Shown here: positions 45,638 to 54,341 of the stretch, in pieces
Layout: every line of letters starts with the position of its first letter
Position numbering within the stretch: the first letter of the stretch is position 1
NCBI GenBank assembly: GCA_050246015.1
Contig: JBFWWU010000005.1
Location: forward strand, 124,001 to 188,000
DNA from: JTS-AC122 sp050246015
GTDB lineage: Bacteria > Planctomycetota > Phycisphaerae > Phycisphaerales > UBA1924
Direction of reading: 5' to 3'
Length of the DNA stretch: 64,000 nt
Position numbers and translations under genes: made by a program
The notes under the pieces: model-generated
Told to the model about the DNA's origin: nothing
Seen by the model: the letters and a program-made list of their open reading frames with translations, nothing else
Database searches by the model: none

Positions 45638-46033
45638 ATGAACGTCAAGCACACACTCAGGACCGTCGCGCCCCGCGGATTCACGCTGCTGGAGATGATG
45701 CTGGTGCTGCTGATCATCGGCCTGCTGATGACGGTCGCGGTGATGAACCTCACGGGCCAGAGCACGACGGCGCGCATCGGGACGACCAAGGCCAAACTGT
45801 CGCAGTACAAGACGGCGATCAACACGTACTTCATCTCCAACGGGTCGTACCCCGTGTCGCTGCAGGCGATGGTGCCCAACCCGCTGGAGAGCGTGTCGAA
45901 GGACGCGTGGAAGCGGGACTTTGTCTATTCGCCGAACTCGAACGATCCGACCAAGCCCTACCTGCTCTACAGCCAGGGGCCCAAGGAGAACGATCCGTCC
46001 GACGACATCAGTGTGTGGAACATCGATGAGTGA
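45638..46033 (+). CDS. GspG-like major pseudopilin
   Basis: 131 residues from the ATG at 45638, preceded by GGAG. PRGFTLLEMMLVLLIIGLLMTVAVMNL is the class III signal with Glu at +5. TTKAKLSQYKTAINTYFISNGSYPVSLQAMVPNP...WKRDFVYSPN matches the GspG consensus (helix, YP, and the DxWGxPYxY-like end). It would be the main pseudopilus subunit. The calcium-site Asp residues of GspG may correspond to the NDPSDD end. Confidence 0.93.
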   Translation: MNVKHTLRTVAPRGFTLLEMMLVLLIIGLLMTVAVMNLTGQSTTARIGTTKAKLSQYKTAINTYFISNGSYPVSLQAMVPNPLESVSKDAWKRDFVYSPNSNDPTKPYLLYSQGPKENDPSDDISVWNIDE

Positions 46034-46097
46034 GATCGAGCGTCGCGCCGCGACGCGGGGAGCGGCCCGGGCTGGGCCGAGATAGGAATCACCCAGG

Positions 46098-46793
46098 TTG
46101 AAGCCGCCATGCAGACAACTCCGTTCACGCGCAGCCGGTCCCCTGACCGGCCCGGCGCGAGCAGGCTCGCGCCGCCTGTGCCGGCGGGGCATGACGCTGC
46201 TGGAGGTGGTGGTCGCAGTGCTGATCCTGGGGCTTGTCGCGTCGGCGGTGGCGAGCGTGATGGCGTACACCGTCGGGCAGCGCGGGTACAACGAACTCCG
46301 GCTCGGGGCGTACGAAGTCGCCAATCGCCTGACCATCCAGTTTCTTGACGATGACGGCGTGCTCAAGCGCACGCGCGGCCAGCCGATCGAATACAACAAT
46401 CGCCGGTACGCGTGGGACTACACCGTCGACAAGGTCGAGATGAAGGTGAAGTCGGATCCGGGCAGCGGGCGGGCGGGCCCGCGGAACCTGGCGCGGTTCG
46501 AGTTGTTCACGGTGCGCGTGTGGCTGGAACGGGCCGACGCCAGGCCGGGGGCGGCCCAGTCGCTCGACGGCCAGCCGCTGGCGGTGCTGACCCGCCTGCT
46601 GGATCCCGTCGCCCCTCGAAACCCCGACGCGATGGACCGGCTCTCGCGCGATCCGAACCGGATGATGGAGTTGGTGACGCGCGTGGGGATCGGGCCCATC
46701 GGTGACAGCACCCCGGCCAACGAGCCTGCGACGGACCGTGGAGGGGGGCGCCCTCGAACCCGGCGCCCGGGCACGAACGGGGGGAACCGATGA
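46098..46793 (+). CDS. GspI/GspH-like minor pseudopilin with unusual start
   Basis: 231 residues if it begins at the TTG at 46098. RRGMTLLEVVVAVLILGLVASAV is the prepilin motif (Glu at +5) and places it with GspI. There is no ATG before the cleavage site in this frame; the nearby ATG at 46109 is in another frame, so either a TTG start or a recent frame change is implied. The leader codons coincide with two perfect hairpins (46135-46174). The C-terminal tail is Arg/Gly-rich and its stop overlaps the next gene (ATGA). Confidence 0.75.
   Translation: MKPPCRQLRSRAAGPLTGPARAGSRRLCRRGMTLLEVVVAVLILGLVASAVASVMAYTVGQRGYNELRLGAYEVANRLTIQFLDDDGVLKRTRGQPIEYNNRRYAWDYTVDKVEMKVKSDPGSGRAGPRNLARFELFTVRVWLERADARPGAAQSLDGQPLAVLTRLLDPVAPRNPDAMDRLSRDPNRMMELVTRVGIGPIGDSTPANEPATDRGGGRPRTRRPGTNGGNR
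46135..46174. repeat. Paired hairpins at the start of the minor pseudopilin gene
   Basis: CCGGTC-CCCT-GACCGG (46135-46150) is followed by CGGCGCGAGC-AG-GCTCGCGCCG (46153-46174), both perfectly paired. CGGCGCGAGC also occurs in the element at 15698-15855. They lie in the coding region for the leader peptide and could restrict translation or be a repeat insertion. Confidence 0.5.
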
Positions 46794-48232
46794 CAACGCA
46801 ACCCGGGCGAACTCTTGGGCAGCGGCGACGCCGCGGGGCGCGGGCGGGATTCACCATCCTGGAGGTGATGCTCGCGTCGATCCTGGGATTGATGGTGATC
46901 CTGGCGGCGATCGGGCTCTTCGGCTCGGTGCGCATTTCCAACACACAGAGCGAGCAGGCGTATGCCAGCCGGATGGAGTTGGCGCTGACGCAGGAAGCGG
47001 TGGAGCGGGCGATGAAGCGGTTCATCATGTCCCCGGCGTCGCCGGCCCAACCTTCGGCGGCGGCGGCCGCGGCGGCGGCGGCGGCGGCGCGAACGGCGAA
47101 TCGCACCGCCGGGACGGACGAGGGAGCGGCGGCGCCGGAAACCCAGCCGCCGGCGGGCCGGCCTCGCGTGCTGCTGGAGACGGATCGCCGCTTCGGCGCG
47201 TCCATGCGCTGGCTGGGGCCCGATGGGCGCGAGCGGCTCGTGACGCCACAGCGGCTGGAAGTGACGCTCACCAAGGCTCCGGTCTTCGCCGTCCCCACGC
47301 GCGAGGATCTGATGCAGCAGACGCTGCTGGCCCGCGAGGATGCGCGGGCGCTGAGCGAGCGGCGGTCCGCCCATCGGGAGGGAAGCCAGGGCCGGCGCGA
47401 GCCGCGCTCTCGCGGGTCGCGCCGCGAGTCCGGCGCCTCGGCCGCGGCCGGCGACATGGACGGGACATCGCGGGCGCGATCGGGATCATCGAGGGGCTCC
47501 GACAGCGAAGGGGCGTCACTGGCGGACCTGGTTCGCCGCGCGGGGTTTGATCCCGGCGCCGTCACCGGCGCGCCGGAAGGGGCCGCCGCCCTGCTGCAAT
47601 CGATCGCGCAGGAGCAGGAGGGGGACGAAGAGACCGCCCTGGCGCCCGGCGTGCGCGGCGTGTTCGAGGTGCAGTGGGATCCCCACGACGCGGCGCGAGC
47701 ACGTCCCGGCGAGCCGATGAGCCCCGACGGCGGCACGTGGTCGCTGTGGTGGCGCACCATCGATCCGGACGAGGTGGACGCGCGGAACGAGATCGCTCGC
47801 TCGGGCGCGAACCTCTCGGCGCAGGAGCAACTCGCCTTGCTGCGGGAGCAACTCGGGCCCGAGCCCCGCAGGTCGGGGATGGTTCGGCTCGCATCGAACC
47901 TGGTGTCGTGCCGGTGGGAATGCGTCCGCCGCGGCGAGACGCTCGACGACTTCACGGCTTACTTCGAGGGGGACCTGCCGGCGTACTTCACGCTGGAACT
48001 CCAGACCACGGCCGGGCAATGGATGAAGTGGATGTTCGAGGTGGACTGGACGAGGGGGGACGAGCCGGGCACGCCGATCGGCGGCAACGATCAGGGCACC
48101 GCCGGGGGCGTGCCGGGCCTGCGGGATCTGCCCGTCATCGGCAACAACTTCCGCGGCGCCGGCACGAGGAACGAGAACGCCTCAAACAAATCGCCGGCGA
48201 TCGAGACTAACTCGAAGGGGGGGAACCCATGA
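46790..48232 (+). CDS. GspJ-like minor pseudopilin, extended
   Basis: 480 residues. RAGFTILEVMLASILGLMVILAAIGLF is a class III signal with Glu at +5. The protein is more than twice the usual GspJ length. The extra part is a low-complexity region: a poly-Ala run (about residues 88-100) and Arg/Ser/Gly-rich sequence at about 190-240. The C-terminal ~180 residues have the beta-rich J-type pattern (GVFEVQWDP, GGTWSLWWRTIDP, AYFTLELQTTAGQWMKWMFEVDW). Coupled by ATGA overlaps to the genes on both sides. Assignment to J rests on order and the trypto-rich C-terminus. Confidence 0.78.
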   Translation: MTTQPGRTLGQRRRRGARAGFTILEVMLASILGLMVILAAIGLFGSVRISNTQSEQAYASRMELALTQEAVERAMKRFIMSPASPAQPSAAAAAAAAAAARTANRTAGTDEGAAAPETQPPAGRPRVLLETDRRFGASMRWLGPDGRERLVTPQRLEVTLTKAPVFAVPTREDLMQQTLLAREDARALSERRSAHREGSQGRREPRSRGSRRESGASAAAGDMDGTSRARSGSSRGSDSEGASLADLVRRAGFDPGAVTGAPEGAAALLQSIAQEQEGDEETALAPGVRGVFEVQWDPHDAARARPGEPMSPDGGTWSLWWRTIDPDEVDARNEIARSGANLSAQEQLALLREQLGPEPRRSGMVRLASNLVSCRWECVRRGETLDDFTAYFEGDLPAYFTLELQTTAGQWMKWMFEVDWTRGDEPGTPIGGNDQGTAGGVPGLRDLPVIGNNFRGAGTRNENASNKSPAIETNSKGGNP

Positions 48233-49041
48233 GCCGATGCCGACCCGGCGAGCGAGGCTTTGCCCTGCCGCTGGTGATCCTGATCGCGCTGGTCGCGTCG
48301 CTGACGATCGGACTGATCCTGATGCGGCACGGGTCGTCGCACGTCGCGGTGGAGCGCCAGATCGAGGTGTACCGCAACCACCACCGGCACATGGGGGTGC
48401 AGGAACTGATCGACCGCTGGCTCGCGACCACGCGCGGATCGGTGCGCGAGCGGCTGGGTGACGGCGGGCTCGCGTTCGAACTCGCGGTGCCGGGATCGAC
48501 GATCCGCGTGTACCTGGAGGACGCGCAGGGGGCGGCGCTGGAAGACCTGCAGTCGCTCCACGGGCCTGAGACGCGGTACGCCAGGCGGATGCTCTCCATC
48601 CTCGACGCATCCGCGATCACCAGCACGGACGAGGGCAGGAGCCTGGTATTTCGCAAGGAAGGGCCTGGGCGGGTGAGCATCCACACCGCACGCCCCGAGG
48701 TGCTCGACGCGCTGGCGCAGTCCGTCGCGCCGACGGGGGCCTGGGAGCGCTTTTCCCGCGAGATCCAGCAGCGACGGTCGCAGCGGGAACTGATCGCGGG
48801 CGATGTCCGGGGAGCGGGGACGGACGCGGGCCTGAGCGGCGAGGAAGTGACGGGCTTGGAGATGATGCTGACCGCGGAGCCGACGCTGTGGAAGGTCACG
48901 GTGCTGTTGTCGGGGACGGGCCGGCGCGAAGGGGCGCAGGGGCTGATCGAAGTGGCGTCGGAGCCATCGAGCATGGGGCGGGCGACGCGGTTTTTGACCT
49001 GGCGGGATCTGAAGCCGGACGATGACGGACACGTGCGTTAG
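48229..49041 (+). CDS. GspK-like minor pseudopilin
   Basis: 270 residues. RGFALPLVILIALVASLTIGLIL is the prepilin-type segment; position +5 lacks Glu (FALPL), as is usual for GspK, the tip subunit. The remainder is alpha/beta with HHRHMGVQELIDRW and SIHTARPEVLDAL, and the SAM-like helical part of GspK can be read around residues 100-210. Its ATG overlaps the preceding stop. With the I- and J-like genes it would form the pseudopilus tip. Confidence 0.75.
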   Translation: MSRCRPGERGFALPLVILIALVASLTIGLILMRHGSSHVAVERQIEVYRNHHRHMGVQELIDRWLATTRGSVRERLGDGGLAFELAVPGSTIRVYLEDAQGAALEDLQSLHGPETRYARRMLSILDASAITSTDEGRSLVFRKEGPGRVSIHTARPEVLDALAQSVAPTGAWERFSREIQQRRSQRELIAGDVRGAGTDAGLSGEEVTGLEMMLTAEPTLWKVTVLLSGTGRREGAQGLIEVASEPSSMGRATRFLTWRDLKPDDDGHVR

Positions 49042-49147
49042 GAACATCGCTCAATGAAAGCGAGCCGCGGGGCGGGACAAAGCCGCCCCGGGGGGATCGA
49101 TTGGCTGTCCAGCGCCCGGTATCCTTTAGCGACTCGGAGAAACGACC

Positions 49148-49939
49148 ATGATGACTCACAAGCAGCACGTTCGGCGCCGGGTGCGAGTCGCGCAGATCGT
49201 CGCGGGAATCGCGGCGGCGGTCGGCGCCGCGGCGGTGCTGGCGCCGATCCCGTCCCCCAGCGCCGAGGGCGCGGGCACGGCGCTCCCCTTGCCGCCCGCT
49301 CCGGCCGAGCAGACGCGAGTCACCATCGGGCCGGCCGAGATCGGGATCGTGGCGGCAGCCATGAACCGGTCGGTGGAGCAGAAGGAGCGGCTGGTCGCCC
49401 GGGTTGACACTCCGCCGGTAAAAGCCGACGAGGACGCCGAAAAACTCGACGAAAAGACCGGCGACCGACCCGGCGAAGGGACCAGCGGCGCGTGGCAGTT
49501 CGTGGGGACGATCATGAGTCCGTCGTCGAAGGTGGCGATCGTGAACGACGAAGCCGGCGTCCAGCATTTCTTCCGCGAAGGGGAGAAACACAACGCGACG
49601 AAGGTGGTCGAGATTGCGTTCGACCACATCGTCGTGAAGGACGGCGAGGACGCGCCGGGGCGCGAGATCAAGTTGCAGCCTCGCTCGGACACGATGTTCC
49701 CGGACGCCGCGGTCGCCACGTTCGTGCCCTCCAACTCGGCGCTCCCGGCCGAGTTTCAGAAGCCCCCGGTCGGGTTTGACACCTGGTCGCCGGAGGAGCA
49801 GCAGCAATGGCAGCAGCGCCGGATCGCGATTGAGCGGCAGATCAACGAGCAACGGGCGCGGCAGAACCAGAATCAGCGGCAGCCGGCGCCGCGTACACCG
49901 GTCCCGGGAACGAAAGTGCCGGTCAAGGACATCAAGTAG
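49148..49939 (+). CDS. GspC/PilP-like inner-membrane linker
   Basis: 263 residues. A basic N-terminus and one hydrophobic helix (VAQIVAGIAAAVGAAAVLAPI) precede a Pro/Ala-rich linker and a domain with the homology-region pattern of GspC: WQFVGTIMSPSSKVAIVNDEAGVQHFFREGEKHNATKVVEIAFDHIVVKDGEDAPGREIKL. That domain contacts the secretin. A Gln/Arg/Pro-rich tail (QQQWQQRRIAIERQ) ends it. It sits between the K- and L-like genes. GspC versus PilP cannot be settled from sequence alone. Confidence 0.75.
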   Translation: MMTHKQHVRRRVRVAQIVAGIAAAVGAAAVLAPIPSPSAEGAGTALPLPPAPAEQTRVTIGPAEIGIVAAAMNRSVEQKERLVARVDTPPVKADEDAEKLDEKTGDRPGEGTSGAWQFVGTIMSPSSKVAIVNDEAGVQHFFREGEKHNATKVVEIAFDHIVVKDGEDAPGREIKLQPRSDTMFPDAAVATFVPSNSALPAEFQKPPVGFDTWSPEEQQQWQQRRIAIERQINEQRARQNQNQRQPAPRTPVPGTKVPVKDIK

Positions 49940-49978
49940 GCAGACGCCGGGTGCGAGTTCGGCGGCCAGACGATTTGG

Positions 49979-51925
49979 GTGCGGCTTTCAAAAGGATTGG
50001 TATTGACGGGAGTTGTGTGCTATCTCGAGCGTGATCCAGTGACCGGCGACATCCGCCGAATCCGGCTGGTCGGACCCGACCTGGATCGCACGTGGACGTC
50101 CCCATCGGCTCAGGACGCGATGGGCGCCGGGGGATCGACGCCAGCGCTGCGTGGCGCGGCGTTGGGGACGCAGACGCTCCGGTCCGCCGCGGCGTGGGTC
50201 GCGGATGAAATGGGCCCGGCGCGAGAACTCGCCGCCGTCTGCGTGGACGTCACTGGGGGCGTCTGCGGGTGGCTGAGCGCGCCCGATGCGAGCCCCTCCG
50301 TCGTCATCGCGGCCCTCCAGCAGCAGACGACGAGCATGAGTTCGTACACCGGTGAATCCAGCGCCGCGCCCGTTACCTTCGGGCTCCTGGGGGACGCCCC
50401 GCTGGGGCCGGGGTCGGACCGATCGATCGAGGCACTGGCGCCGTTCGAGGCGTCGCGATCCCGCGGCGTGCTCGCGAAACTCACAACCAAGGCGGCGGGC
50501 GACGCGCCGGCGACGCGCAAGCGGCGACTCGCGGTTCTCTCGATCCCCGACGCCCCGGTGCGGGTGTTCCTTGATGAACTGGACCGGCTGAAAATCGATG
50601 CCGGGGCCGTGCTGAGCCTCTGGCACACCATCGCGGCGGCGTGGGACCCGGGCAGACCGACGCGGGACGGCAGCCGGCCCGATGCATCCACCAACGGACA
50701 CTCGACCGTCGCCGATTCGGCCCAGCCTGTGACCGCGACGGTCCTGATCGAGCCCAGCGGGCGGCTGCTGTGGTCCTGGTCCGCGTCGGGAGACCTCCTC
50801 GCGGCCGGCTCCATGAAACTGCGGGTGCACCACCGCGTGTCGTCCGCGGCGGCGGCGAGCGCGGGATCGGGCGATGCCGGGACGCTCGCCCTGATGGACC
50901 TTGAGCAGCACCCATCGAGCCCCGCGGAGCACGGGGCACGCCGGATCGCCGGCACCGGCACGCTCGATGCATCGGGTGAGCAGGCGGTCGTGGATGTGTC
51001 CGCGGCCCAGATCGGGCGGTTGACAATGGACTGGCTCGCCTGGAGCGCGCAACTTGGGCTGACGCCGGACCGGATCGTGTGCATGGGCGCCGACGCGGAA
51101 GCGATCTCGGCGACCGGAGACCCGGTGTCGCTGGCGCAGTCGCTGGCCGAGGCGTGGCCCGGCGCCACGGTGGACGTGGTGTCGCATCGGGATCCCATCG
51201 GCGCGACGTTGTCGCGCGTGAGGATGCTGCCGAACCTGGGCGCCCCGCAAGCATCTCCCGCGGCGGCCGGTCCGGATCGGCCGGCGGCGCGCCCCGCGAT
51301 GAACCCGCAGGCGGGCCTGGTGCAACTCTCCGGCCGGGCCGGGCGCGCGGATCGGTCCCTCTACCGATGGGTCGCCCTTGGGATCGCGCTGTTGGCGGGG
51401 GCGGTGTTCTTCGGGGCGTATCGGCTCGACCGGGCGACGCGGGGCGCCGGGGACAAACTCGCGCAGATGAAGGCCGATCGTGTCGATCTCCTCAAGACCG
51501 TGGACGACGTCGTGCCGGGGATCTCGACCCGGCCCTCGACGGCCCTCGACGAACTGCAGGGAAAACTGGTGCAGGCGCGGGAAGAGATGAATAAGTTGAA
51601 GCGCGAGCCGGCGCTCTTGCCGGAGATCGTGCGCGTGATGACGGCTCTGAACGCGGACCCCGAGAAGTTCGAGAAACTACAGATCGTGCAGTTCGAACTC
51701 AGCACGCTGGTGCCGGGGACGCTGACGATGATGGTGCCGTACAACGATCCGGTGGAGCGTGACTACCCCGCGGAGTTCTGGCAGAGCCACCTGTCGAAAC
51801 TGCCCGGGGCGATCAACTGGTCCTCCGGGGATTACCAGGGGCCGGTGGTGGGAGATCGGCGCAAGTACATCTTCGAGGGGCGCTGGCCGGCGCCGGCGAG
51901 CCCGCCGACGGGAGGGACGCCATGA
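49979..51925 (+). CDS. GspL/PilM-PilN-like assembly protein
   Basis: 648 residues from a GTG at 49979; other GTG/TTG starts are close by and there is no strong ribosome-binding site. The first ~460 residues are a soluble cytoplasmic part with Ala/Gly-rich actin-like strands, one helix spans the membrane (WVALGIALLAGAVFFGAYRL, about 462-481), and the rest is periplasmic with a coiled coil (DELQGKLVQAREEMNKLKR) and a ferredoxin-like end. This is the topology of GspL, longer than the usual ~400. It is coupled by ATGA to the M-like gene. Confidence 0.72.
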   Translation: MRLSKGLVLTGVVCYLERDPVTGDIRRIRLVGPDLDRTWTSPSAQDAMGAGGSTPALRGAALGTQTLRSAAAWVADEMGPARELAAVCVDVTGGVCGWLSAPDASPSVVIAALQQQTTSMSSYTGESSAAPVTFGLLGDAPLGPGSDRSIEALAPFEASRSRGVLAKLTTKAAGDAPATRKRRLAVLSIPDAPVRVFLDELDRLKIDAGAVLSLWHTIAAAWDPGRPTRDGSRPDASTNGHSTVADSAQPVTATVLIEPSGRLLWSWSASGDLLAAGSMKLRVHHRVSSAAAASAGSGDAGTLALMDLEQHPSSPAEHGARRIAGTGTLDASGEQAVVDVSAAQIGRLTMDWLAWSAQLGLTPDRIVCMGADAEAISATGDPVSLAQSLAEAWPGATVDVVSHRDPIGATLSRVRMLPNLGAPQASPAAAGPDRPAARPAMNPQAGLVQLSGRAGRADRSLYRWVALGIALLAGAVFFGAYRLDRATRGAGDKLAQMKADRVDLLKTVDDVVPGISTRPSTALDELQGKLVQAREEMNKLKREPALLPEIVRVMTALNADPEKFEKLQIVQFELSTLVPGTLTMMVPYNDPVERDYPAEFWQSHLSKLPGAINWSSGDYQGPVVGDRRKYIFEGRWPAPASPPTGGTP

Positions 51926-52515
51926 GCCAGTATGACTCGGGCAGCCCGCTAGACGGCGCTGGCGACAGTTCGCTTGAACTGGTGATGGCGGCGTCGGCGT
52001 CGCAGAGCGCCAGCCGCCCGCGGTACCTGATCGTTGGCGCGGTGGCGCTGCTGCTGGTCGCGATCGGATACCTGGTGTGGGTGATCGCGGCACAGGGAGC
52101 CGCGGCCCGGCAACTCGGCAAGGCACGCACCAACCTGGACAACCTGAAGGTCTCGGTCGAACAGGTGAAGTCCGTGTACAGCAAGGAACGACGCGAGTTG
52201 TACGAACCGAACTCGCGGGTCATCAGTTCGCTCACGACGTCGGCGGAGCAGAGCGGGCTCCCCGGCGTGGTCCCGAGCTCCGCGGCCGACATCCGCAACG
52301 TCAAGGGGTACGTCATCAAGCAGTACAACGTCAACGTGGTGGAGAAGGACCCCACCGTGCTGCTGTCGTGGCTTGCCAAGGTGACCAACGATCAGGAAAT
52401 CCCTGGGCTGGACCTGTACCGCGTGAAGTTCACCCCGGGGTACAAGATCCCCGGGACGGACACGATCGGCTGGAACATGGAGGCCACCTTCCGCCGCTGG
52501 CAGCGAGATAACTAG
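51922..52515 (+). CDS. GspM/PilO-like assembly protein
   Basis: 197 residues. A short cytosolic N-terminus, one membrane helix (YLIVGAVALLLVAIGYLVWVIAA), a coiled coil (LGKARTNLDNLKVSVEQVKSVYSKER) and a small alpha/beta domain. This layout is that of GspM/PilO, the partner of GspL/PilN. Position directly after the L-like gene with an ATGA overlap supports the assignment. The sequence itself has no diagnostic motif. Confidence 0.72.
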   Translation: MSQYDSGSPLDGAGDSSLELVMAASASQSASRPRYLIVGAVALLLVAIGYLVWVIAAQGAAARQLGKARTNLDNLKVSVEQVKSVYSKERRELYEPNSRVISSLTTSAEQSGLPGVVPSSAADIRNVKGYVIKQYNVNVVEKDPTVLLSWLAKVTNDQEIPGLDLYRVKFTPGYKIPGTDTIGWNMEATFRRWQRDN

Positions 52516-52545
52516 GACCTCGACCCCATTCTCCGTTGGGCACAT

Positions 52546-53208
52546 ATGAGCACATCTTTCCAAGCACCCTCCCGATTCACAGCCGGCTGGCGCCGGCTCG
52601 CCGCGGTTTCCAGCGTCGTGCTGGCCTGCGCGATGCTGCCCGCGTGCGCGAGCAAGTCGGACACCTTCGAGTTGCCGGACTCCGCCAGGCCCGGGGCGCA
52701 GGGCGAGCAGATCCGCAAGGCGCATGAACTGGCCTCGCGGGCCGAGCGCGCGGGCAAGGCCCAGCGCTACGACGAGGCGATCAAACTCTACCAGGAAGCG
52801 CTGGCGACGTACCGGCAGTTTCCCAGCGCGTGGCTCAACCTGGGCGTGATGCAGATGAAGGCCGGCAACGGCCTGGCGGCCGCCGAAGCGTTCGACGCCG
52901 CGGCCGAGGCGGACCCCTCCGACCCCAGGCCCATGTACAACATCGGCGCCATCTGGGAAGAAAAGTACTACTACGACGTCGCCATCAGGCACTACAACAA
53001 GGCGCTGGAGCGAGACCCGAACTTCCTGCCCGCGCTGCGCCGGTCGATCTACCTGGAGATGCAGACCAACAGTTTCACGCCCGCCAGCAAGGACCGCGTG
53101 CGACGGGCCCTGATGCTCGAAACCGACCCCACATTCAAGAACATCTTCGCGCAGGCCAAACTCCGGCTCGATAACGAGGTCCTCGGCGACGCGGCGATGC
53201 CGAACTGA
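52546..53208 (+). CDS. TPR-repeat lipoprotein (possible pilotin/assembly factor)
   Basis: 220 residues. Lipoprotein signal AAVSSVVLACAMLPAC with a C after PA, then three or four TPRs (KAQRYDEAIKLYQEALATYRQFPSAWLNLGVMQM, AAEAFDAAAEADPSDPRPMYNIGAIWEEKYYYDVAIRHYNKALERDPNFLPAL). It follows the M-like gene by 30 bp and closes the type II-like operon. TPR lipoproteins help assemble secretins in other systems (PilF/PilW), so a pilotin-like role is a fair inference. Confidence 0.78.
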   Translation: MSTSFQAPSRFTAGWRRLAAVSSVVLACAMLPACASKSDTFELPDSARPGAQGEQIRKAHELASRAERAGKAQRYDEAIKLYQEALATYRQFPSAWLNLGVMQMKAGNGLAAAEAFDAAAEADPSDPRPMYNIGAIWEEKYYYDVAIRHYNKALERDPNFLPALRRSIYLEMQTNSFTPASKDRVRRALMLETDPTFKNIFAQAKLRLDNEVLGDAAMPN

Positions 53209-53236
53209 ACTCAACGCACCGCTTCCATGATGCGAA

Positions 53237-53321
53237 CGTGGCTTGCAGTCCTCGGCAAACCGTGTCTTGGGCGGAGGGAGCGTGACAAGTCCAAGACACG
53301 GCTTGACTCAAAGCAGCCACG
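53237..53321. terminator. Large stem-loop between convergent genes
   Basis: Outer arms CGTGGCT (53237-53243) and AGCCACG (53315-53321) enclose a perfect 11-bp stem CCGTGTCTTGG (53260-53270)/CCAAGACACGG (53291-53301) with a 20-base loop. It lies between the TPR lipoprotein and surE, which converge. There is no T tract; it may be a bidirectional terminator or another structured repeat. Confidence 0.45.
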
Positions 53322-53374
53322 CCGTGGCACGCGTCATGCAAGGATGAATGAAACCCGTGCGGTGCGACGGATTC

Positions 53375-54217
53375 TCAGCCTCGCGCCAACCGCTCGGCGA
53401 GTCCGTCGATCGCCTTGCGGTCGGTCAGGTCGTGCCATAGGGGCGTGATGGTCATGCGGCCTTTCATGAGTTCCTGCACGTCGCTGCCGGCGTCGGTCGA
53501 GCGGAAGTCCAGCCCGTGCCCTGATGCCCAGTAATACACGTCCCCGGCGGGGCTCACACGGCGCTCGTAGGAATCGATCAGCCCGTGCGTGTTCATCGCG
53601 CAGACCTTGATGTCCGGCGTGGCGTCGTCGCTCGTGACGGGCACGTTGATGCTGATGCACGCCTGCGCGGGGAGCCTGCCGTCATAGGCACGCAGGACTC
53701 GCTCGATCGCGTATCTCGCGTGCCGGGCGGCGACGCCGAATCGGGGCTGACCCCGGCCCAGGTGCAGGCTGACGGCGATCGAGGGGATGCCCAGGAACGC
53801 GGCCTCCAGCGCGGCCGCCACCGTCCCCGAGTAGATGACGTTGATCCCCACGTTCGCGCCGGCGTTCATCCCCGAGATGACCAGGTCCGGGCGCGAGCCG
53901 GCGCCGAATCGCTCCGGCCACAGGGACGTGATCGCGAGTTTCACGCAGTCGGCGGGTCGCCCATCGACGGCGATGCCGAGCGTCTGATCATCAGGCCCGG
54001 AGCCGGAGAGGTACTCCTCGCGGATCATGAGCGGTTCGTGGAAGGTGACGCCGTGGCTCGTGGCGGACTGCACCGTGAGCGGCGCAATGGGCCACACGAT
54101 CGAATCGGATCCACCGATGGGTGCGCCGAACTCGCCGTGGTAATCGACGAGCGCTTCGTACAGAGCGGCGATCCCGGGCGCGCGCAGCCCGTCGTCGTTG
54201 GTCAGCAGGATTCGCAT
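53375..54217 (-). CDS. surE: 5'/3'-nucleotidase SurE
   Basis: 280 residues, starting MRILLTNDDGLRAPGIAAL, the SurE signature with the metal-binding DD. Further motifs are SGMNAGANVGINVIYSGTVAAALEAAFLGIPSIAVSLH (metal Asn and nucleotide loop). It hydrolyses nucleoside monophosphates. The segment where SAVGHS normally appears reads SATSHG. The frame stays open upstream, but that overlaps the divergent TPR gene. Start at 54217; divergent promoter candidate for the other strand at 54262-54291. Confidence 0.92.
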   Translation of the reverse strand: MRILLTNDDGLRAPGIAALYEALVDYHGEFGAPIGGSDSIVWPIAPLTVQSATSHGVTFHEPLMIREEYLSGSGPDDQTLGIAVDGRPADCVKLAITSLWPERFGAGSRPDLVISGMNAGANVGINVIYSGTVAAALEAAFLGIPSIAVSLHLGRGQPRFGVAARHARYAIERVLRAYDGRLPAQACISINVPVTSDDATPDIKVCAMNTHGLIDSYERRVSPAGDVYYWASGHGLDFRSTDAGSDVQELMKGRMTITPLWHDLTDRKAIDGLAERLARG

Positions 54218-54261
54218 ACGACACAGTAAGCGTTCGCTCGGGGTGTGGCGGCGGGGCGTGA

Positions 54262-54291
54262 TTGCCCCTCGCGTCGTACCGGCGATATGCT
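54262..54291 (+). promoter_or_regulatory. Putative sigma-70-type promoter for the TPR lipoprotein gene
   Basis: TTGCCC (54262-54267) and TATGCT (54286-54291) are separated by 18 bases, 51 bases upstream of the ATG at 54342. A fair match by eye, untested. Confidence 0.4.
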
Positions 54292-54341
54292 GTTGTCTGC
54301 GTGAACGATGCGGAGGCCGAACCCTGACGATTGAGCCGACT

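Noticed and set aside
49101..49125. TTGGCT and TATCCT as an internal promoter before the GspC-like gene
   Set aside because: The spacer is only 13 bases, too short for a sigma-70 promoter.
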